A stretch of 64,000 nucleotides of DNA from Monarcha castaneiventris obscurior (GCA_026261815.1 JAMPIT010000539.1:3550501-3614500), one strand, 5' to 3'. Shown: positions 49,510 through 61,480, counted from the stretch's first letter. A program made the numbers and translations. The notes: generated by a model not told the origin, from the letters alone.

Positions 49510-52393
49510 CCCTCTCCCCTCCCAGCCCTCTGCCCCGGGGAAAAAAAAAGATGGTGATTATTTCCCTGCTTTAGAGGCTGTGCCACAGCTACTGCCAGGA
49601 TGGAAAACTGGAAAAAGTAGGCACATTTTAAGACCTTCACATCCACTTACCTCTTCTCCTGTTGGCAGAGCAGGGGACCAAAAGTGCTGCTCTGGAGTCC
49701 CATCAAAGAGAGCTGCAGAGTCTGAAGGTGATCATGAAATGTACCTTTCACTGATTTCTTCCCTCTTCTTTTGCTCAGGAAGTCATTCTAACGCCCAGTT
49801 AGCAAAAGATCTGCATCCCCAAGGCCATGAGGAAGAGGTCAGCTTCTACCCTCTTCCTCCAGGATCTAACCCCGTGCCGTGGCTGAGGCTGGATCCATCC
49901 CTCACAGGCACATGGAGTGCTGCACCTTGTGCAGGGCTGATCTGAAAGCACCGGCGCTGGGAGTCTCTTTTATCTTTGCTATCAAAGGTTTACCTTTTAC
50001 TTTCCCCTTCAAAGCCTTAAATCCCCCTTGTTCTGATCTCACTGAGCACCCAGGCAGCAGGGAGCCCAAAGGAAGAAACAGAATTTCTCAGCCTTGGCTG
50101 GGGCTGCGGTTCCTGGGTGAGCCCTCGGCAGCACAGGATGTCACCCTGCTCTTGTCCCCACATCACAGACCTCAGGTGACAGCTCACCAGGAGCACTGGC
50201 AGCAAAACATCCCCTTTCCAACTCTCTTTCTGCTCCCTGCCTGCAGCTGCCTCCAAAAGGGAACTCCAGGAGCTGCTCCCTCGGAGCTCCCTCGAGCACC
50301 ATCGTGCACAAGATGCTTTATTTGCTGTGCAGGTCCTTGTGGCCCTTGGGGACACCCAGCCCCACCACGTGTGCTGCCCTGGGACACAGCAGCCAGGAGG
50401 AGGAGGCAAGGAAGAGAAAAAAGGAAATACAAGCATCATACTCCAACAGGAGTAGCATTAACCAGAAGCTTTTCTCCTCCAGATCCAACCCCCAGCCAGG
50501 GCAGCTGGGACTGAGACATCCATGAGCAGGTCACAGTCCTGCTGCCAAGGGAATAAACCTTGCCTGTTCCCACCTGCTGGGGTATCAGGATCAGACTCCA
50601 CAGAAAAGAAACATGTCCAGAACACACAGAGTTTATTAAAATCTGCATTTTGTGCTCAGTGTCTCCCGATTTACACCAGAATTTATGCCTTACATAGAAG
50701 TCATATTGCATCTTCCACAACCTGCCAGTAACGAGCCCGTGAGAACACATCCAGTTTGACCACTTCTCCTCCAAACACCTTCGAGCCACACTTTGAAGGT
50801 GGTGTGCCCTCCCAAAGTCATCCCTTCTCACCCTAAAATACAGCTTAAAATAAACCCCAAGCACAAGCTTCCTCCAAAACACATTAACACCTCTCAAAGG
50901 AGAGAAACCAGACACACAAGTTACCTCATTTCCTGGCACGACTCACACCCCCTGATACATAACAGTGGTGCAGGGTCCTCTGGTGGACCTGGCCACATCC
51001 CTGAGCCACAAGCCACAGGAGCCACGTGTCCTGCACACCCCCCCTGCCCCAGCACAGCACACCAAGCCCACCCCACCATCCTGGCTCTCACCTGCCATAA
51101 ATCCCAGCGCTCTCCTCAGCCCAGCAATCAGCCACAGGTTCAGACCTGCAATTACTCTGGGACAGTTATTTATTAGTCACTGTCCAGCTGCCAGATTTAG
51201 TCACGGACGCTTGACGCGGTGTCAAGCAGAAAACACCCAAGCACTGATGTCTGTAAATAAGCTACAGGGACATCTGCATGGCATGTAGATCCAGCTATAA
51301 TTAGGTAGAGGTGGCACAGAGAGGTCCTGTTAAGCCTTGCCAAAACCTGCCCCCAGGGCCTGCAGGCACAACTCCAGCAGATGTGCTGGATGAAGCACCA
51401 AAAACATCTCAAAGTCACCTCAGATTCAGGTGGTACTAAACTCTAGAGAAGGAAACAAACAGAAAAGCTGTTGAACTGAGCTTTTTATGATTTTTTTTTT
51501 TTTTTTTTTTTTTTTGATGTTTACAGCTAAAGAGCATCTAGGTCAGGAATTTCCCTCACCCGTGTCCTTGCACCATCACTGAAGTTACAGCTTGGCAGCA
51601 AGACCTGGGAGTGACCCTGCCCTCTGCCACTGGGAGCCTGACAAATATCTATTTTCCCTGACCTGTTTGGTGCTATCGCTGTTGGGATGAGGTTTTATAA
51701 CCCAGACAGTCACCATGGGGAGGTTTCCCATGTGAATCTCTCTGGGAAAGAACCGAGCCCCTGGATAAGCCCAGATGTCAGCAAGGCTTTTAGGGTCCCT
51801 TTGGATCTGAACCTGTGCAAACCTGCTGTGGCTGCAGGGGCCAGGAGATCCCATCCCTGCAGCTCCATTCCTGGAGGAGGGGCTGGCATAGGACACCTGG
51901 CACTATTACCTCCACCAAACAGCAGCTGCACGAGGAAGAACACAAAACCCACCAGAAGCTGAGAAACACTCAGTCACTCTACAGAAGATGGGGAATAGAC
52001 CAGAGCAGTCGGCTGAGAACTTTCAGGGGGTCAGAGTTGAGTTCTCCAAGGTGGGATGTGGCCAGGGGAGCAGGCCCACCACAGGCTGTGACTGTAACAG
52101 GACCCCACATGCACAAACACCCAAAGCCTTGGGTTTGCATCTCCCCTGGCATCCTGAGGGCAAAAGCACAGAACAGACACCTCCTGTGCCAGCCACCGAG
52201 CTCTTAGGAGACCTCAGCTCTTCACAGCAGCTTCTCACACCTTCGCTGTCATCAAGGCCTGAAGGACACAGATTCTTGAGGCCCCACAGTGCAAAAAGCA
52301 GTCAAGAAGAAACAGCTTCACTGCTGGCAAGTGCTCCTCTCCCTGTCCTCACCCACCCTGCCAGGGTGAGCAGGGGAGCTCGGGCACGGGCCG
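49510..52393. other. Region between FATE1 stop and CNGA2; probable FATE1 3' UTR plus intergenic
   Basis: No further coding exon recognised. It contains a T-run of about 25 bases (51490-51516) and a minus-strand open frame 50939-50436 (167 codons) that resembles nothing known and probably lies in or beyond the 3' UTR. Confidence 0.4.
50632..50637 (-). terminator. Candidate poly(A) signal of the FATE1 gene
   Basis: AATAAA on the minus strand, followed by the GU-rich TGTGTGTTCTGG, about 1.76 kb beyond the FATE1 stop codon. Another AATAAA lies nearer, at about 51176-51171. Which one is used cannot be told from sequence. Confidence 0.35.
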
Positions 52394-52525
52394 TCATCTT
52401 CTCATCCAGAGCCACGTGTTGATGAGGCAAGCAGAGATCATCACGGAGTACACGAGGGCCTCCTTCTGTCTCCAGGCATGGCACTGCTCCTCCAGCACAC
52501 GGAGCCTCCCCGAGATCCTCGCCAG
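52394..52525 (-). CDS. FATE1: FATE1 exon 6 (coiled coil and tail anchor)
   Basis: 132 nt, acceptor CCCTTGCAG/CTGGCG, stop TGA at 52396-52394. It holds the coiled coil and a 17-19-residue hydrophobic anchor that ends in the short basic MRR, as in MFF (WLWFRR), consistent with insertion in the outer mitochondrial membrane. Confidence 0.95.
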   Translation of the reverse strand: MARISGRLRVLEEQCHAWRQKEALVYSVMISACLINTWLWMRR

Positions 52526-55500
52526 CTGCAAGGGAAGCAGTGGGGCCACTGTCAGCCCTGCAGCAAAGCACAGGACGCTGTCAGCACCCCAAAAGCATGG
52601 GACAGCAAGGGATGGAAGGATGGGAGCTGCTGCCTCCTTCAGGCCCTCCTTTTCTGAAGCAGCAGCTACCTTTGTGTGGGAGGACTGGCAGCAGGACCTC
52701 AGGCCTGCAGCAGATGCTTCAGGAAAAGGTTCTTACCCATCAAAGAGCATCTGAGCCACTCTCACTGCCACCAGACAGAGGGGTCTGGCTGTGTCCTGCA
52801 GCCCTTCAGCCCCTCAGGGTAGGAGCTCGATGAATCAACACACACGTGAGTCCTCTCCTGCTTCTCCTTAAGGCAGGACCAGCCTGACAGCACCAGCCCA
52901 GCAGGACTGACCAACTGACCCCTGCAGCCTCCTCACCCAGCCCCTGTGGCTTGCCCAGGGAACATCTGCAGCCCTTCACCCCCATCTCACCTGCCTCCTC
53001 ATCGCTGCCACCTCCGTCACCCCAGCCTCCTCCAAGGCGCTCTCTGCAGCTGGGATGGGCTCCTGGGAGCTAGGAAAGGAAAGCAGAGATGCAGGTGGGC
53101 AAGCACTGCTCGTGGGGGAGCAGCTGACTCCCCAGAAAGGCAGCACTGCCTCGGGGAGCTGACCTGTGCAGGCAGAGTGTGTCCCCAGGCCGGACTGCCT
53201 GGGTGCAGCACCACGAGAAAGCAAACAGCAGCTGCACAGCATCCACTCATCTCTTCTTAACCCCACCATGCACATTTGTAACCCCCCAGCATGCACCCAA
53301 AGGGATCAGGACAAACAGCCAGCACATGCCATGCCAGGTACCAGGGGAAACACATGCTGGTATTTCTGGAGAGATTCAACAAAGAAAACATATCTGCTAA
53401 GCACCCATTCTCTGCGGTCCCAGGAGTTCACTGAGGGCTGGATAAATCATCTTTAGAGCCAGTCAAGTATCACAGGGCCAGTGCAGAGATGGAGGGGTGA
53501 TCCCATTTAGGGGTGATCCCATTTACATCAGCAGGGGAGGAAGCTGCCATCAGCTGGAGGGAGCTATCACTTTTTGCTCTTGTAGAAAAATTTACCTGCA
53601 ATTTGAAACATAAACAAGCCATCCAAATGTTCACCACTTTCTTCCCTCCCTGGAAACACAGGGGCCCCCACTGGGATTAGCTGCTGCACTGGCAGAGGCA
53701 GCACAGATCTCCAGGGCACTCCCTGGAGGCACAGGGTCAGCAACACTGAGTCACAAAATAAACCAGATCCACAGTGAGAAAAATAAAAATTCCTGTCATC
53801 GTAGGCTAGCCCAAAATCAGCTGTTCTGTAACCAAAACCGTGCACACTAATAACTCACACAGGCACTCTCTGATCCCGTAGGGGTTAACAAGCATCTAAC
53901 CCTGCTCCTTGGAGACCATGAGGAGGAGAAGGTGTTTATCCCTGTCTGCAACATGATGCTGATCTCAGTGAAGACAAGCCAGAGGAGCATGTGGAGATTC
54001 ACTGGATCTCCGTCTGAAACTCCATTTGTGAGACAATACCTCCACAAAATGTAGCCACAGTGTAAAATGACAGCCACAACAGAAAGAAAATGCAATTCTC
54101 CCCGGTAGAGAACCATGAAAAAAGGACACATCCTGCAGCTTTTGACTCAAAATCCCAGTTGATACAGGTGAACACCCTTTAGAGTGGAGACTAGAAATTG
54201 CCTTCTGATGACTCACACCCTTCAAGAGGTCACAAGAGCCAGATATTCCAGTCTCTGTCTGAGACCAGACTTTGCTAAAATTTCAGGACAAACAAGTCAG
54301 CACAGTCTTTCTGTTTATTTTATTGCTGTGCAGGAGTACAAAGCTGTCATATTGAAGGGATGTCTGCAGCTGAAGGGATGTAAAGTACTGAGAAGAGGTG
54401 TTTGAGGGTGGCTGGTTTCAAAGGGAGATCAAGACCCGGGGAGAGGCCCCGGAGTCATCCCACTGCATTACAGCAGCTCTGCAGGCTACCATGGCCTGAA
54501 TGCCCTCCACTGCTGGAGGGAGGAGAGAGAGAAGGTCTTATGTAGCCACTAACCAGATCTCTTGGTCATTAAGAAATTAAAATGATGTTTGAAGACAGCC
54601 TCAGCCTGCTGTTTTTAAGAGCAGAGACGTTGCTTTGCATCATCAGCAAGCAGCAGCCAGCTGGGGAGGGAAGGCAGGACGTGCCACCGATGATGGATGC
54701 GATGATGGATGCTCGCCCTCCTCCCTTGCTGCCTGGAGGCTTTGCTCAAGGAGAATGAGAAGTATTTAGATGTTCCTCCAGGTGCTCAGCAGCCTTAGAG
54801 CAGTGGGGACATCTTAAGGCTGCAAGGAGGTCTTTGAACAAACAGAATTTACTGCAGTGGCACAGATAAGGGTGGTGGAGATGGTTCCTGCAGCATATCC
54901 GGAGGGATTGAGGCCACTCCACACCTGCTCCAGGGAGCACAAAGGCACAGCACACCCTGGCCAGGGGCACTGGCTGTGGGATGGCTGCAGCCAGTTCATG
55001 GAAAGGCTCATTAAGAGTGACCAAGACACAGCCAAAGCTGCTGGGAGCCTGCAGGAGAGGCCAGCTCAGGGACAGCACCCGGGTCAGGCCGTCTGCTCTG
55101 GATTTTGATTCCCTTCACACACCCCTCTCCAACGAGCTAGCAAAGCATACAGAAAAATTAGTCCTTGCTTAGCAGTGACCCCCCAGCAATGCCACAGCAG
55201 CTCTGGGTCACTCAGGGTGCCCAGGGGACTGGTGTTAAGCTGAGATGCAGACTCAAGCCTGGCTGGGTAAGTGAGGTGCCCCAAGGCCTGGCACCCAGAG
55301 CTGGCAGACAGGACAGGTGAGAAAGAAGGGCCAAGGCAGCCATGCAGCACCATCCTGCAGCCCAGAGCTGACAGAGCTCGTGCCCGGCTCACGCCTCAGC
55401 AAGGCACAGGCCAGTCCTTGCAGAGTGACAGAGAGCTGGCTCGGGACAAGCCAAAGTCACCTGGACGGCGCTGGGTCTTGCAGAGAGTCCTGGACACGGT

Positions 55501-57914
55501 GGAAGAGCACCTGGCCCAGGAGGTACAGGGTCTGGAAGATGTTCTGCATGGAGTAGATCCTGCCTCCCTCCGTGAGGAGGGGGAGTGGGGCACTGGGAGC
55601 GGGCGGGGGACCCGAGTCCGGCCTGGGTGCACACAGAACCACTCCTGTTACTCCCTGGCCTCGCACAACAGGGCACAGCCTGGCATTAGTGCCCCTCATC
55701 CCTTCAGCAGCTCCAAGCGTCTCTGGGCAATGCCACTGGCACCAGACTCCAATGTCATCAGCTGGGAGAACCCTCTCCATCAGCTGGAAGAACCCTCTCC
55801 AGCAGCTCCCAGACTCAGAGGCAGCCCCCTGACTCCTCCAAAGCCAAGCATGGCTGTGAGCCATGCTGCTCTCCTGCCACCCAGCACAGCTCTGGACTTC
55901 TGTGGGACAGCAGCCCCTGCTCCAGGATTAGCTCAGAGACAATTTCCCCACTGCAGAGACTCTGGAGCCCAAGGCCATGAGCAGAGGCCAGGGGAACAAC
56001 ACAGCTGCCTTCAAATCTGCCCAGCTCAAATGTCTCTGACACCAAAGGCCATGCTCCTCTCACGGATGTGCAGGACTCGCCAGGCATTGCATTGCTCTGC
56101 TTTGAATCCCCCATGCCCCTCTCAGGACAACACCAGAGAGCTCCAAAACAGCCCAGTGAGAGGAGATGCTGCTCCCCACCCACCCTGGGTGATGCTGGGC
56201 CCGTGCTCACCCCTCGTGGTGCTGTCCTGGGCTGTGCAAGGCCAGCTGGGCACAGTCACTCGGGGTCCTGTCCCGCCGTGACCTGCTGCTGTGATGGCCC
56301 TGTGGGAATCAAACACAGCCACGTTAGCACAGAGCTGAGCCCAGCCTGGTGCCCTGGGTGGGCTGCAGGGGCCCATCTGCACGGGGACAGCACCCAGGGG
56401 TGGGAGCACTACAGGAGCCCCAGCCTGGTGACCTGATGCTGGTGCAGGTGGGGAGATGTGCTCAGAGGGTCCCAGCATGAGCCTGCTGATCTGAACTCCA
56501 GCCAGATCATAAACCCTGAACCTAACCCATCCAGGATCGGTTCTTGAATTTCAGGGAGGTTAAAGCACTTCAGGAGGCAGAACAGCACCTCCAGCAGCCA
56601 AACCAAGTCTTTGCTTGCCCATGCCTGGGACCTCTCTTTGAAAGTTTCACACAAGGATAAAATCTGCTTTTGACTCTGACCCCAACACCCTTTACACAGC
56701 AGTGATGAGCCAGCTCTGCCTCGTACTTCATCAAGACGAAAAACAGGTTGAAAAGGGACTTGAAAAGTAGCAGCAGCCTGTGATGGGACTGCACCTACCT
56801 TAGCCTACCCCCTGCTCACAAAATGCAGGAGATGTGGCTGAATCAACATCCCAGCACGCAGGTGTGCCCTGGTTCTGGGACAGAAAAGAGATCCCACCAT
56901 CCCCACCCCCTCACTCCTAGGGCCTCCTGGGAGATGAATCCTGGCTCAGGGTGGTAACAGCCACCTGGAGAACCCCAAAGCTGGGACTGCTCCCGTTCCC
57001 CACCACGGGCACCCCGTCCCTGCCCGCACAGTACCGATCGCTTGCGGCGCTGGGCGCTGGCTCTGCTGGCTGAGGGCAGGAAAGGGAGGTCCCCAGAGGG
57101 GTCTGGGGACACGTGCACCACGACAGAGGGCACCTTCCTCGGCTGGGTCAACAGGACTGGCCTCAAACTGGTGTCTGATATCTCTACAGAAAGGAGAGAG
57201 GGAAGAGTTAAGCCAACCTGAACGGCCTCGGCAGAGGAGAGAAGAGAGATGCACCCACGTGGAGAGCCAAGCCTGTGTCTGGTGCCAGATGAACACACAC
57301 CATGCCCTGGGTTTTTGGGACAGCCCAGAGAGGCAGACCCACTGCTTCAGGACAGCAGGGCTGCAGAGCTGTTTGCCAAAGACAGGGCCAAATGTCCTGC
57401 ATCCCAAAGCAGGGACCCTACCAAAGGCCAAGAGGGAGCTGTAAGAGACAGGGAGGGAGATGCCTCCACATTTTGCTCCTCACCCGTTGGAACTAAGGCC
57501 CCTCCAGACTTCTGTCGGTGACCTTTGCCCACCTCTTCCCAGGCCATCCACCATCCTGTGCTACACTCCTGAAGAAAAGTGCCTACATTACCAGCCCCCA
57601 CCCTCTCCCCTAGCAAAGCAAACGACTGGGGGAGGGTTACACAGGGATCCTACTCCCCAGGATGTTGTAGTGCCCCACCAACCTTCAGCCACCCCAAAAG
57701 ACAACCCAAGGGCTTTACCCGCAAGAGAAATCCTATCAGGGATGTGCATCCGAAAGGACGGAGGGACATCCTCTGTCCTTGTCTTCCTGTCCCCAGGGCT
57801 GCAGCTCTCTGCCACCTTCAGCCTGTTGGGGACCTGCATCCTCTGGTTGATGGCTTCTGTGAAGAGCAGGTCACAGCGCACCCGGTTCAGGTCCAGTCCC
57901 CAAAGCGGCCACAT
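52394..57914 (-). CDS. FATE1: FATE1 orthologue, tail-anchored MFF-family protein, six-exon coding region
   Basis: Member of the MFF/FATE1 (Miff domain) family: adaptors anchored by a C-terminal membrane helix in the mitochondrial outer membrane and ER contacts. MFF recruits the fission GTPase DRP1. Exons (minus): 57914-57719, 57183-57035, 56299-56211, 55559-55461, 53069-52991 and 52525-52394; all phases match, giving 744 nt and 247 residues. N-terminus: two MFF-type repeats, QRMQVPNRLKVA (24-35) and FRMHIPDRISLA (54-65). Middle: basic Ser-rich stretch and a helix IYSMQNIFQTLYLL (146-159). C-terminus: coiled coil MRRQLARISGRLRVLEEQ (201-218), then anchor VYSVMISACLINTWLWMRR. LRVLEEQCHAWRQKEAL matches human FATE1 better than MFF, and the place beside CNGA2 and PRRG3 agrees. 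Exon 3 is the least certain; it is chosen by phase and splice sites. Confidence 0.88.
52991..53069 (-). CDS. FATE1: FATE1 exon 5
   Basis: 79 nt, acceptor CTTTCCTAG/CTCCCA, donor AGGCAG/GTGAGA. It ends in VTEVAAMRRQ, equivalent to LEMEVMRRQ of human FATE1 and VDAASLRRQ of MFF. Confidence 0.92.
53100..55440. other. FATE1 intron 4, no further exon recognised
   Basis: Minus-strand open frames at 53567-54131 and 54746-55078 are short and show no family. Repeats are not obvious. Confidence 0.4.
55461..55559 (-). CDS. FATE1: FATE1 exon 4 (amphipathic helix)
   Basis: 99 nt, acceptor GGAGGCAG/GATCTA, donor GTCCAG/GTGACT. GIYSMQNIFQTLYLLGQVLF resembles the GILSLIQSSTRRAYQQILDV helix of MFF. An alternative acceptor CGCTCCCAG about 28 nt upstream keeps phase and would add nine residues. 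Confidence 0.72.
56211..56299 (-). CDS. FATE1: FATE1 exon 3 (predicted)
   Basis: 89 nt with a good acceptor (TTGATTCCCACAG/GGCCAT) and donor GAGGG/GTGAGC. Its phases (0 in, 2 out) are exactly those needed between exons 2 and 4. It encodes HHSSRSRRDRTPSD and LHSPGQHHEG. Similarity to MFF is weak, so the exon rests mainly on splice sites and phase. Confidence 0.6.
57035..57183 (-). CDS. FATE1: FATE1 exon 2
   Basis: 149 nt, acceptor TTTCTGTAG/AGATAT, donor GATCG/GTACTG. It encodes ISDTSLRPVLLTQPRKVPSV and ends with a basic Ser motif QRRKRS, at the place where MFF has RLKRERS. Confidence 0.8.
57719..57914 (-). CDS. FATE1: FATE1 exon 1 coding part (two MFF-type repeats)
   Basis: Start ATG at 57914 has A at -3. 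The exon probably begins at 57937 after acceptor GAAAGCCCAG/GACACC, so a non-coding exon lies upstream. Donor GCGG/GTAAAG. It encodes FTEAINQRMQVPNRLKV, which parallels YTEGISQRMRVPEKLKV of MFF, and the second repeat. Confidence 0.9.
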
Positions 57915-57939
57915 CTTTGCAGATGTCCTCAGGTGTCCT

Positions 57940-60290
57940 GGGCTTTCACACAGAGGGAAAGAAAGCTGGAAAGTGGCAACAGGAGCAGCGCTTCCAAAAG
58001 CGACAACGAGGGCAGCTTTTCTTGCACCTGCACAGGGACAACACAACGTGCTGTACAACAGCTAAAATTCAGGCAGAAATAACCCAAAAAACAGACACTG
58101 CAGGAGCTGTGTGAGAGAAGGGGATGTCCCACAGTGCTCAGCTGGCAGGGACAAGGCTGCAGGTGTCCTGGGAGCCACGTATGAGCTTAGCACCCACTGC
58201 CTCAGCTGACAGCAAGGAAATGGCTCAGCGCATAGTTCAGTGTACCCTAAAAACTAGTGAAAAAATTCTTTCCCATCCAGAAGTAACGTTTTTTGGAGGG
58301 CCGGGATCACATTTTTGTGTTCATCTACACCTCTGAGGAAAAATGAGGTTTTCTAAAAGCAAGACACACATTTTGTGACGGGCTTTCAGCTTACCACGGG
58401 CAGGGCTTTGGTGCTCTGTTTCTCTCCACACACACACGTTCACTGCAGTATCCCCAGGGCCATACCCCACTCCCCCCACGATCCAGCACTCCTCGGGTGA
58501 CCCACATCCAGCCAAGGATGGGCTCTGCCCTGAGCAGAGCTGCCAGATGCTGAACCACCCTCCCAGAGGGGAAGGAAAAGGACACATCCCCTTCCTCAGC
58601 TTGGAGCAGAGCCCCCAGCTCAGCTTTCTTCCAGGAGGGGACTGGCACCAAGGAGGGGCAGAGCCCCCATTCTCACTGCTCCTGGGAGCAGCCCCCAGCA
58701 GGACCAGGACACGGGACACAGACACTGCCTGGGGTGTTCTGCAGCTCTCAGGACACACAGTGGCCCCGTGCCTCAGTTTCCCCTTTGCCAAGTCCCAGGG
58801 CTTTGAGGAGTGCTCTGGGGCCACAATGTCCACAGACTTTCACCGAGCCATACAAGCAGAGGGCAATCAATGTACACTTTTGGGAGAGGAGCCCCAAAAA
58901 ACACCCTCCTACCTCCCAGCATATGCACTCTTCATTCTTTCCCAAAAAGCTGCAGCTGAGGAGAAAACCCCAACAAGCAAGAGGTGCAGAGGCTGGCAGA
59001 CCCCAGCCTGACCCCAGTGCTTTCCAGGCACTCCAGACATGCATGCACATCACCCCTGCACCCTCCTTGCTGCCACCTTTTGACCTCACCGTGCCCAAAA
59101 AGGTCCTTCTTTGCTTCTAGAAAATAATCTCCACCCTAAGAGGGGACAGCAGCAGCCAGGGCTGCCCACCACCCCCCTCACTGCTGCTCCTCGAGGCTCT
59201 TTGGACTTTCTCACCTTCCCCAGCCCCCTGCAACCCTTTAGGATTTCACCCAGGGTAGAGGAGCAGAAGGAAATCCCTGGAGAAGGATCACTGTCCCCTG
59301 CAGCTGCCAGGCCTTGAGACTCCAGATACAGGAGGGTGGCAGAACCAGCTCTGCACCTGCCATGACCAGCACTTCCAGTGATCACTCACCTCGTGCTGCT
59401 CCCTCCTCCTCTGTCATTAAAAACCTTTTAATTACACAGGCATTCGTCCAGCATCAGCAGTGGCAATTCCCTGCTCCCAGCCTTGCAGACACTGCATCCC
59501 TGTCCCTGCACCAGCTCTGTCCTGGAGGCACTGCTGGGGATCCAGTGGGGGCCCCACACCACCCCCACCACCCTGCCCAACCCATGGGTCTCATAACACA
59601 CACCCCCCTGCTTCTCCCCAAAACCCCAAAGAAAGTGGATTTTCACAGGCACCCCTTAGTCGGAAACAGGACAGTAATTCCTGGGAGTGTCTCGAAATGT
59701 GTCAGTCCTGCAGGAGAAGCCTGCATCAGACTCCACAGCCATGGAGGCCAGCAGGTTTCTCCTTCACATTTTTGGTGCTTCAGAGGATGGAGCGCCCCGT
59801 GTTGCATTCCCAGCCTGTTCTCTGGGAAACCAGCATACATTAACAACAGTAAATCTGGAGAGGGCAGATGGGTTCATTTTCTAATCACCTGTGAAACCAC
59901 TGCAGCTCCCAAGGAACAAGAGGGATGGGTGGGGATGAGGAACAGGCTCTGAGACCAAGCTATTAAAAAAGGAAAAAAAAAAAAAAAAATCAGCTGTCAA
60001 AACTCATAAGAACAAATTGCTTAAGTAGCTGGATTTCCTCCTTTAACTTTCTTCAGGGCTTTTTCGAACTCTTGCCAAGCACCCCCCACTCGCCTGGAGA
60101 GGCTCAGCCTCTGCTTTGGCACTTCTCCTTGGATTTGCAGTGACAGGGAATTTCCGGCTCACTAAGCCGGACTAGGTTTAAGTCCTGCAAGCCAGGAAAA
60201 CCTGCCCTGCGGAGGGAACCTCCACAACCTCCTTCTCTCTGTCCCTCCCCAGCCCAGGACACCCCAAAACAAGGCAGGAGGGGCACCAGC
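57940..60290. other. 5' intron of FATE1, no further exon recognised
   Basis: It spans the gap between the coding start and the CpG-rich leader exon. It contains an A-run at 59971-59990. Nothing else is supported. Confidence 0.45.
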
Positions 60291-60700
60291 CTGGTCCGGC
60301 ACCCCCCGTTCGCCTCTCGGGGTGGGGGAGCTGGAGGGGGCAATGGGTTTGCTGCCAGCTCTGCCCTTGGGCTCGGGGATGAGCCTGGTCCCGGCGGAGC
60401 GGGGTCACCGCCAGGGGAAGGGGCTCCTCACCCGGCTCGGGGTGAGCCCCGGGATGGCTCCGGGCACAGGGGGGGCGATGGACAGGGGGGTCCCAAGCCC
60501 TCCCGGTGGGGACATCCCGGCCCCACTGTGCGGCCGGACAAGGGGGACACTGCGGCCCGGGGGAGGGACACTTACTTTTATTTCGCAGACCGACGCAACT
60601 TGTCGGACCTGTAAACAGCCGCGCCCGCTGCCGGGACGGGGCGGTGCCGGCGGGGGCAGCCCGGCCCCCTCCCCGTAATGAGCCCGGCCCCCGGTAATGA
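60290..60700 (-). promoter_or_regulatory. FATE1: CpG-rich promoter region and probable non-coding first exon of FATE1
   Basis: A CpG-dense block carries the strong minus-strand donor AAATAAAA/GTAAGTG at 60576/60575, which would join to the acceptor at 57938. The exon's start is not defined; it lies between about 60600 and the minisatellite edge near 60675. No in-frame ATG is needed, because translation starts in the next exon. Confidence 0.5.
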
Positions 60701-61480
60701 GCCCGGCCCCCGGTAATGAGCCCGGCCCCCGGTAATGAGCCCGGCCCCCTCCCCGTAATGAGCCCGGCCCCCGGTAATGAGCCCGGCCCCCCGGTAATGA
60801 GCCCGGCCCCCTGGTAATGAGCCCGGCCCCCGGTAATGAGCCCGGCCCCCCGGTAATGAGCCCGGCCCCCTCCCCGTAATGAGCCCGGCCCCCGGTAATG
60901 AGCCCGGCCCCCCGGTAATGAGCCCGGTCCCCTCCCCGTAATGAGCCCGGCCCCCCGGTAATGAGCCCACCCCCGGTAATGAGCCCGGCCCCTCGGTAAT
61001 GAGCCCGGCCCCGGTAATGAGCCCGGCCCCTCGGTAATGAGCCCGGCCCCGGTAATGAGCCCGGCCCCCCCCGGTAATGAGCCCAGCCCCCGGTATCCAG
61101 CCCGGTTCCCCCGGTATCCAGCCTGCCCCCGGTATCCAGCCCGGCCCCCCGGTAATGAGCCCGGTCCGGTGTCCAGCCCGGCCCCCCGGGTAACTAGCCC
61201 GGCCCCCGGTATCCAGCCCGGCCCCCCGGTAATGAGCCCGGCCCCCGGTAATGAGCCCGGCCCCCAGTATCCAGCCCGGTCCCCCGGTATCCAGCCCGCC
61301 CTCGGTATCCAGCCCGGTTCCCCCGGTAATGAGCCCACCTCCGGTATCCAGCCCAGTCCCCCGGTATCCAGCCCAGTCCCCCGGTATCCAGCCCGGTTCC
61401 CCCGGTATCCAGCCCAGTCCCCCGGTATCCAGCCCGGTTCCCCCGGTATCCAGACCGGCTTCCCCGGTATCCAGCCGCTC
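60675..61480. repeat. C-rich minisatellite, 18-19-bp units, abutting the FATE1 promoter
   Basis: The first half repeats CGGTAATGAGCCCGGCCCC with occasional CCTCCC insertions. From about 61085 the unit changes to CCGGTATCCAGCCCGG, with some mixing. Both share CCCGG...CCCGG ends, so one derives from the other. Unit length is near 18 (six codons), which is why long repetitive frames stay open. Confidence 0.96.

Noticed and set aside
53567..54225. Minus-strand frames with hydrophobic stretches, considered as extra FATE1 exons
   Set aside because: No similarity to the family, and exons 4 and 5 already join in phase without them.
52394..57914. Calling the tail-anchored gene MFF itself
   Set aside because: The coiled coil and anchor are closer to FATE1, the place matches FATE1, and MFF has a different location in vertebrates.
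60178..61338. 386-codon minus frame rich in GSLPGAGLITGG
   Set aside because: The minisatellite unit is near 18 bp, so frames stay open without selection. Its non-repeat part has no family resemblance.
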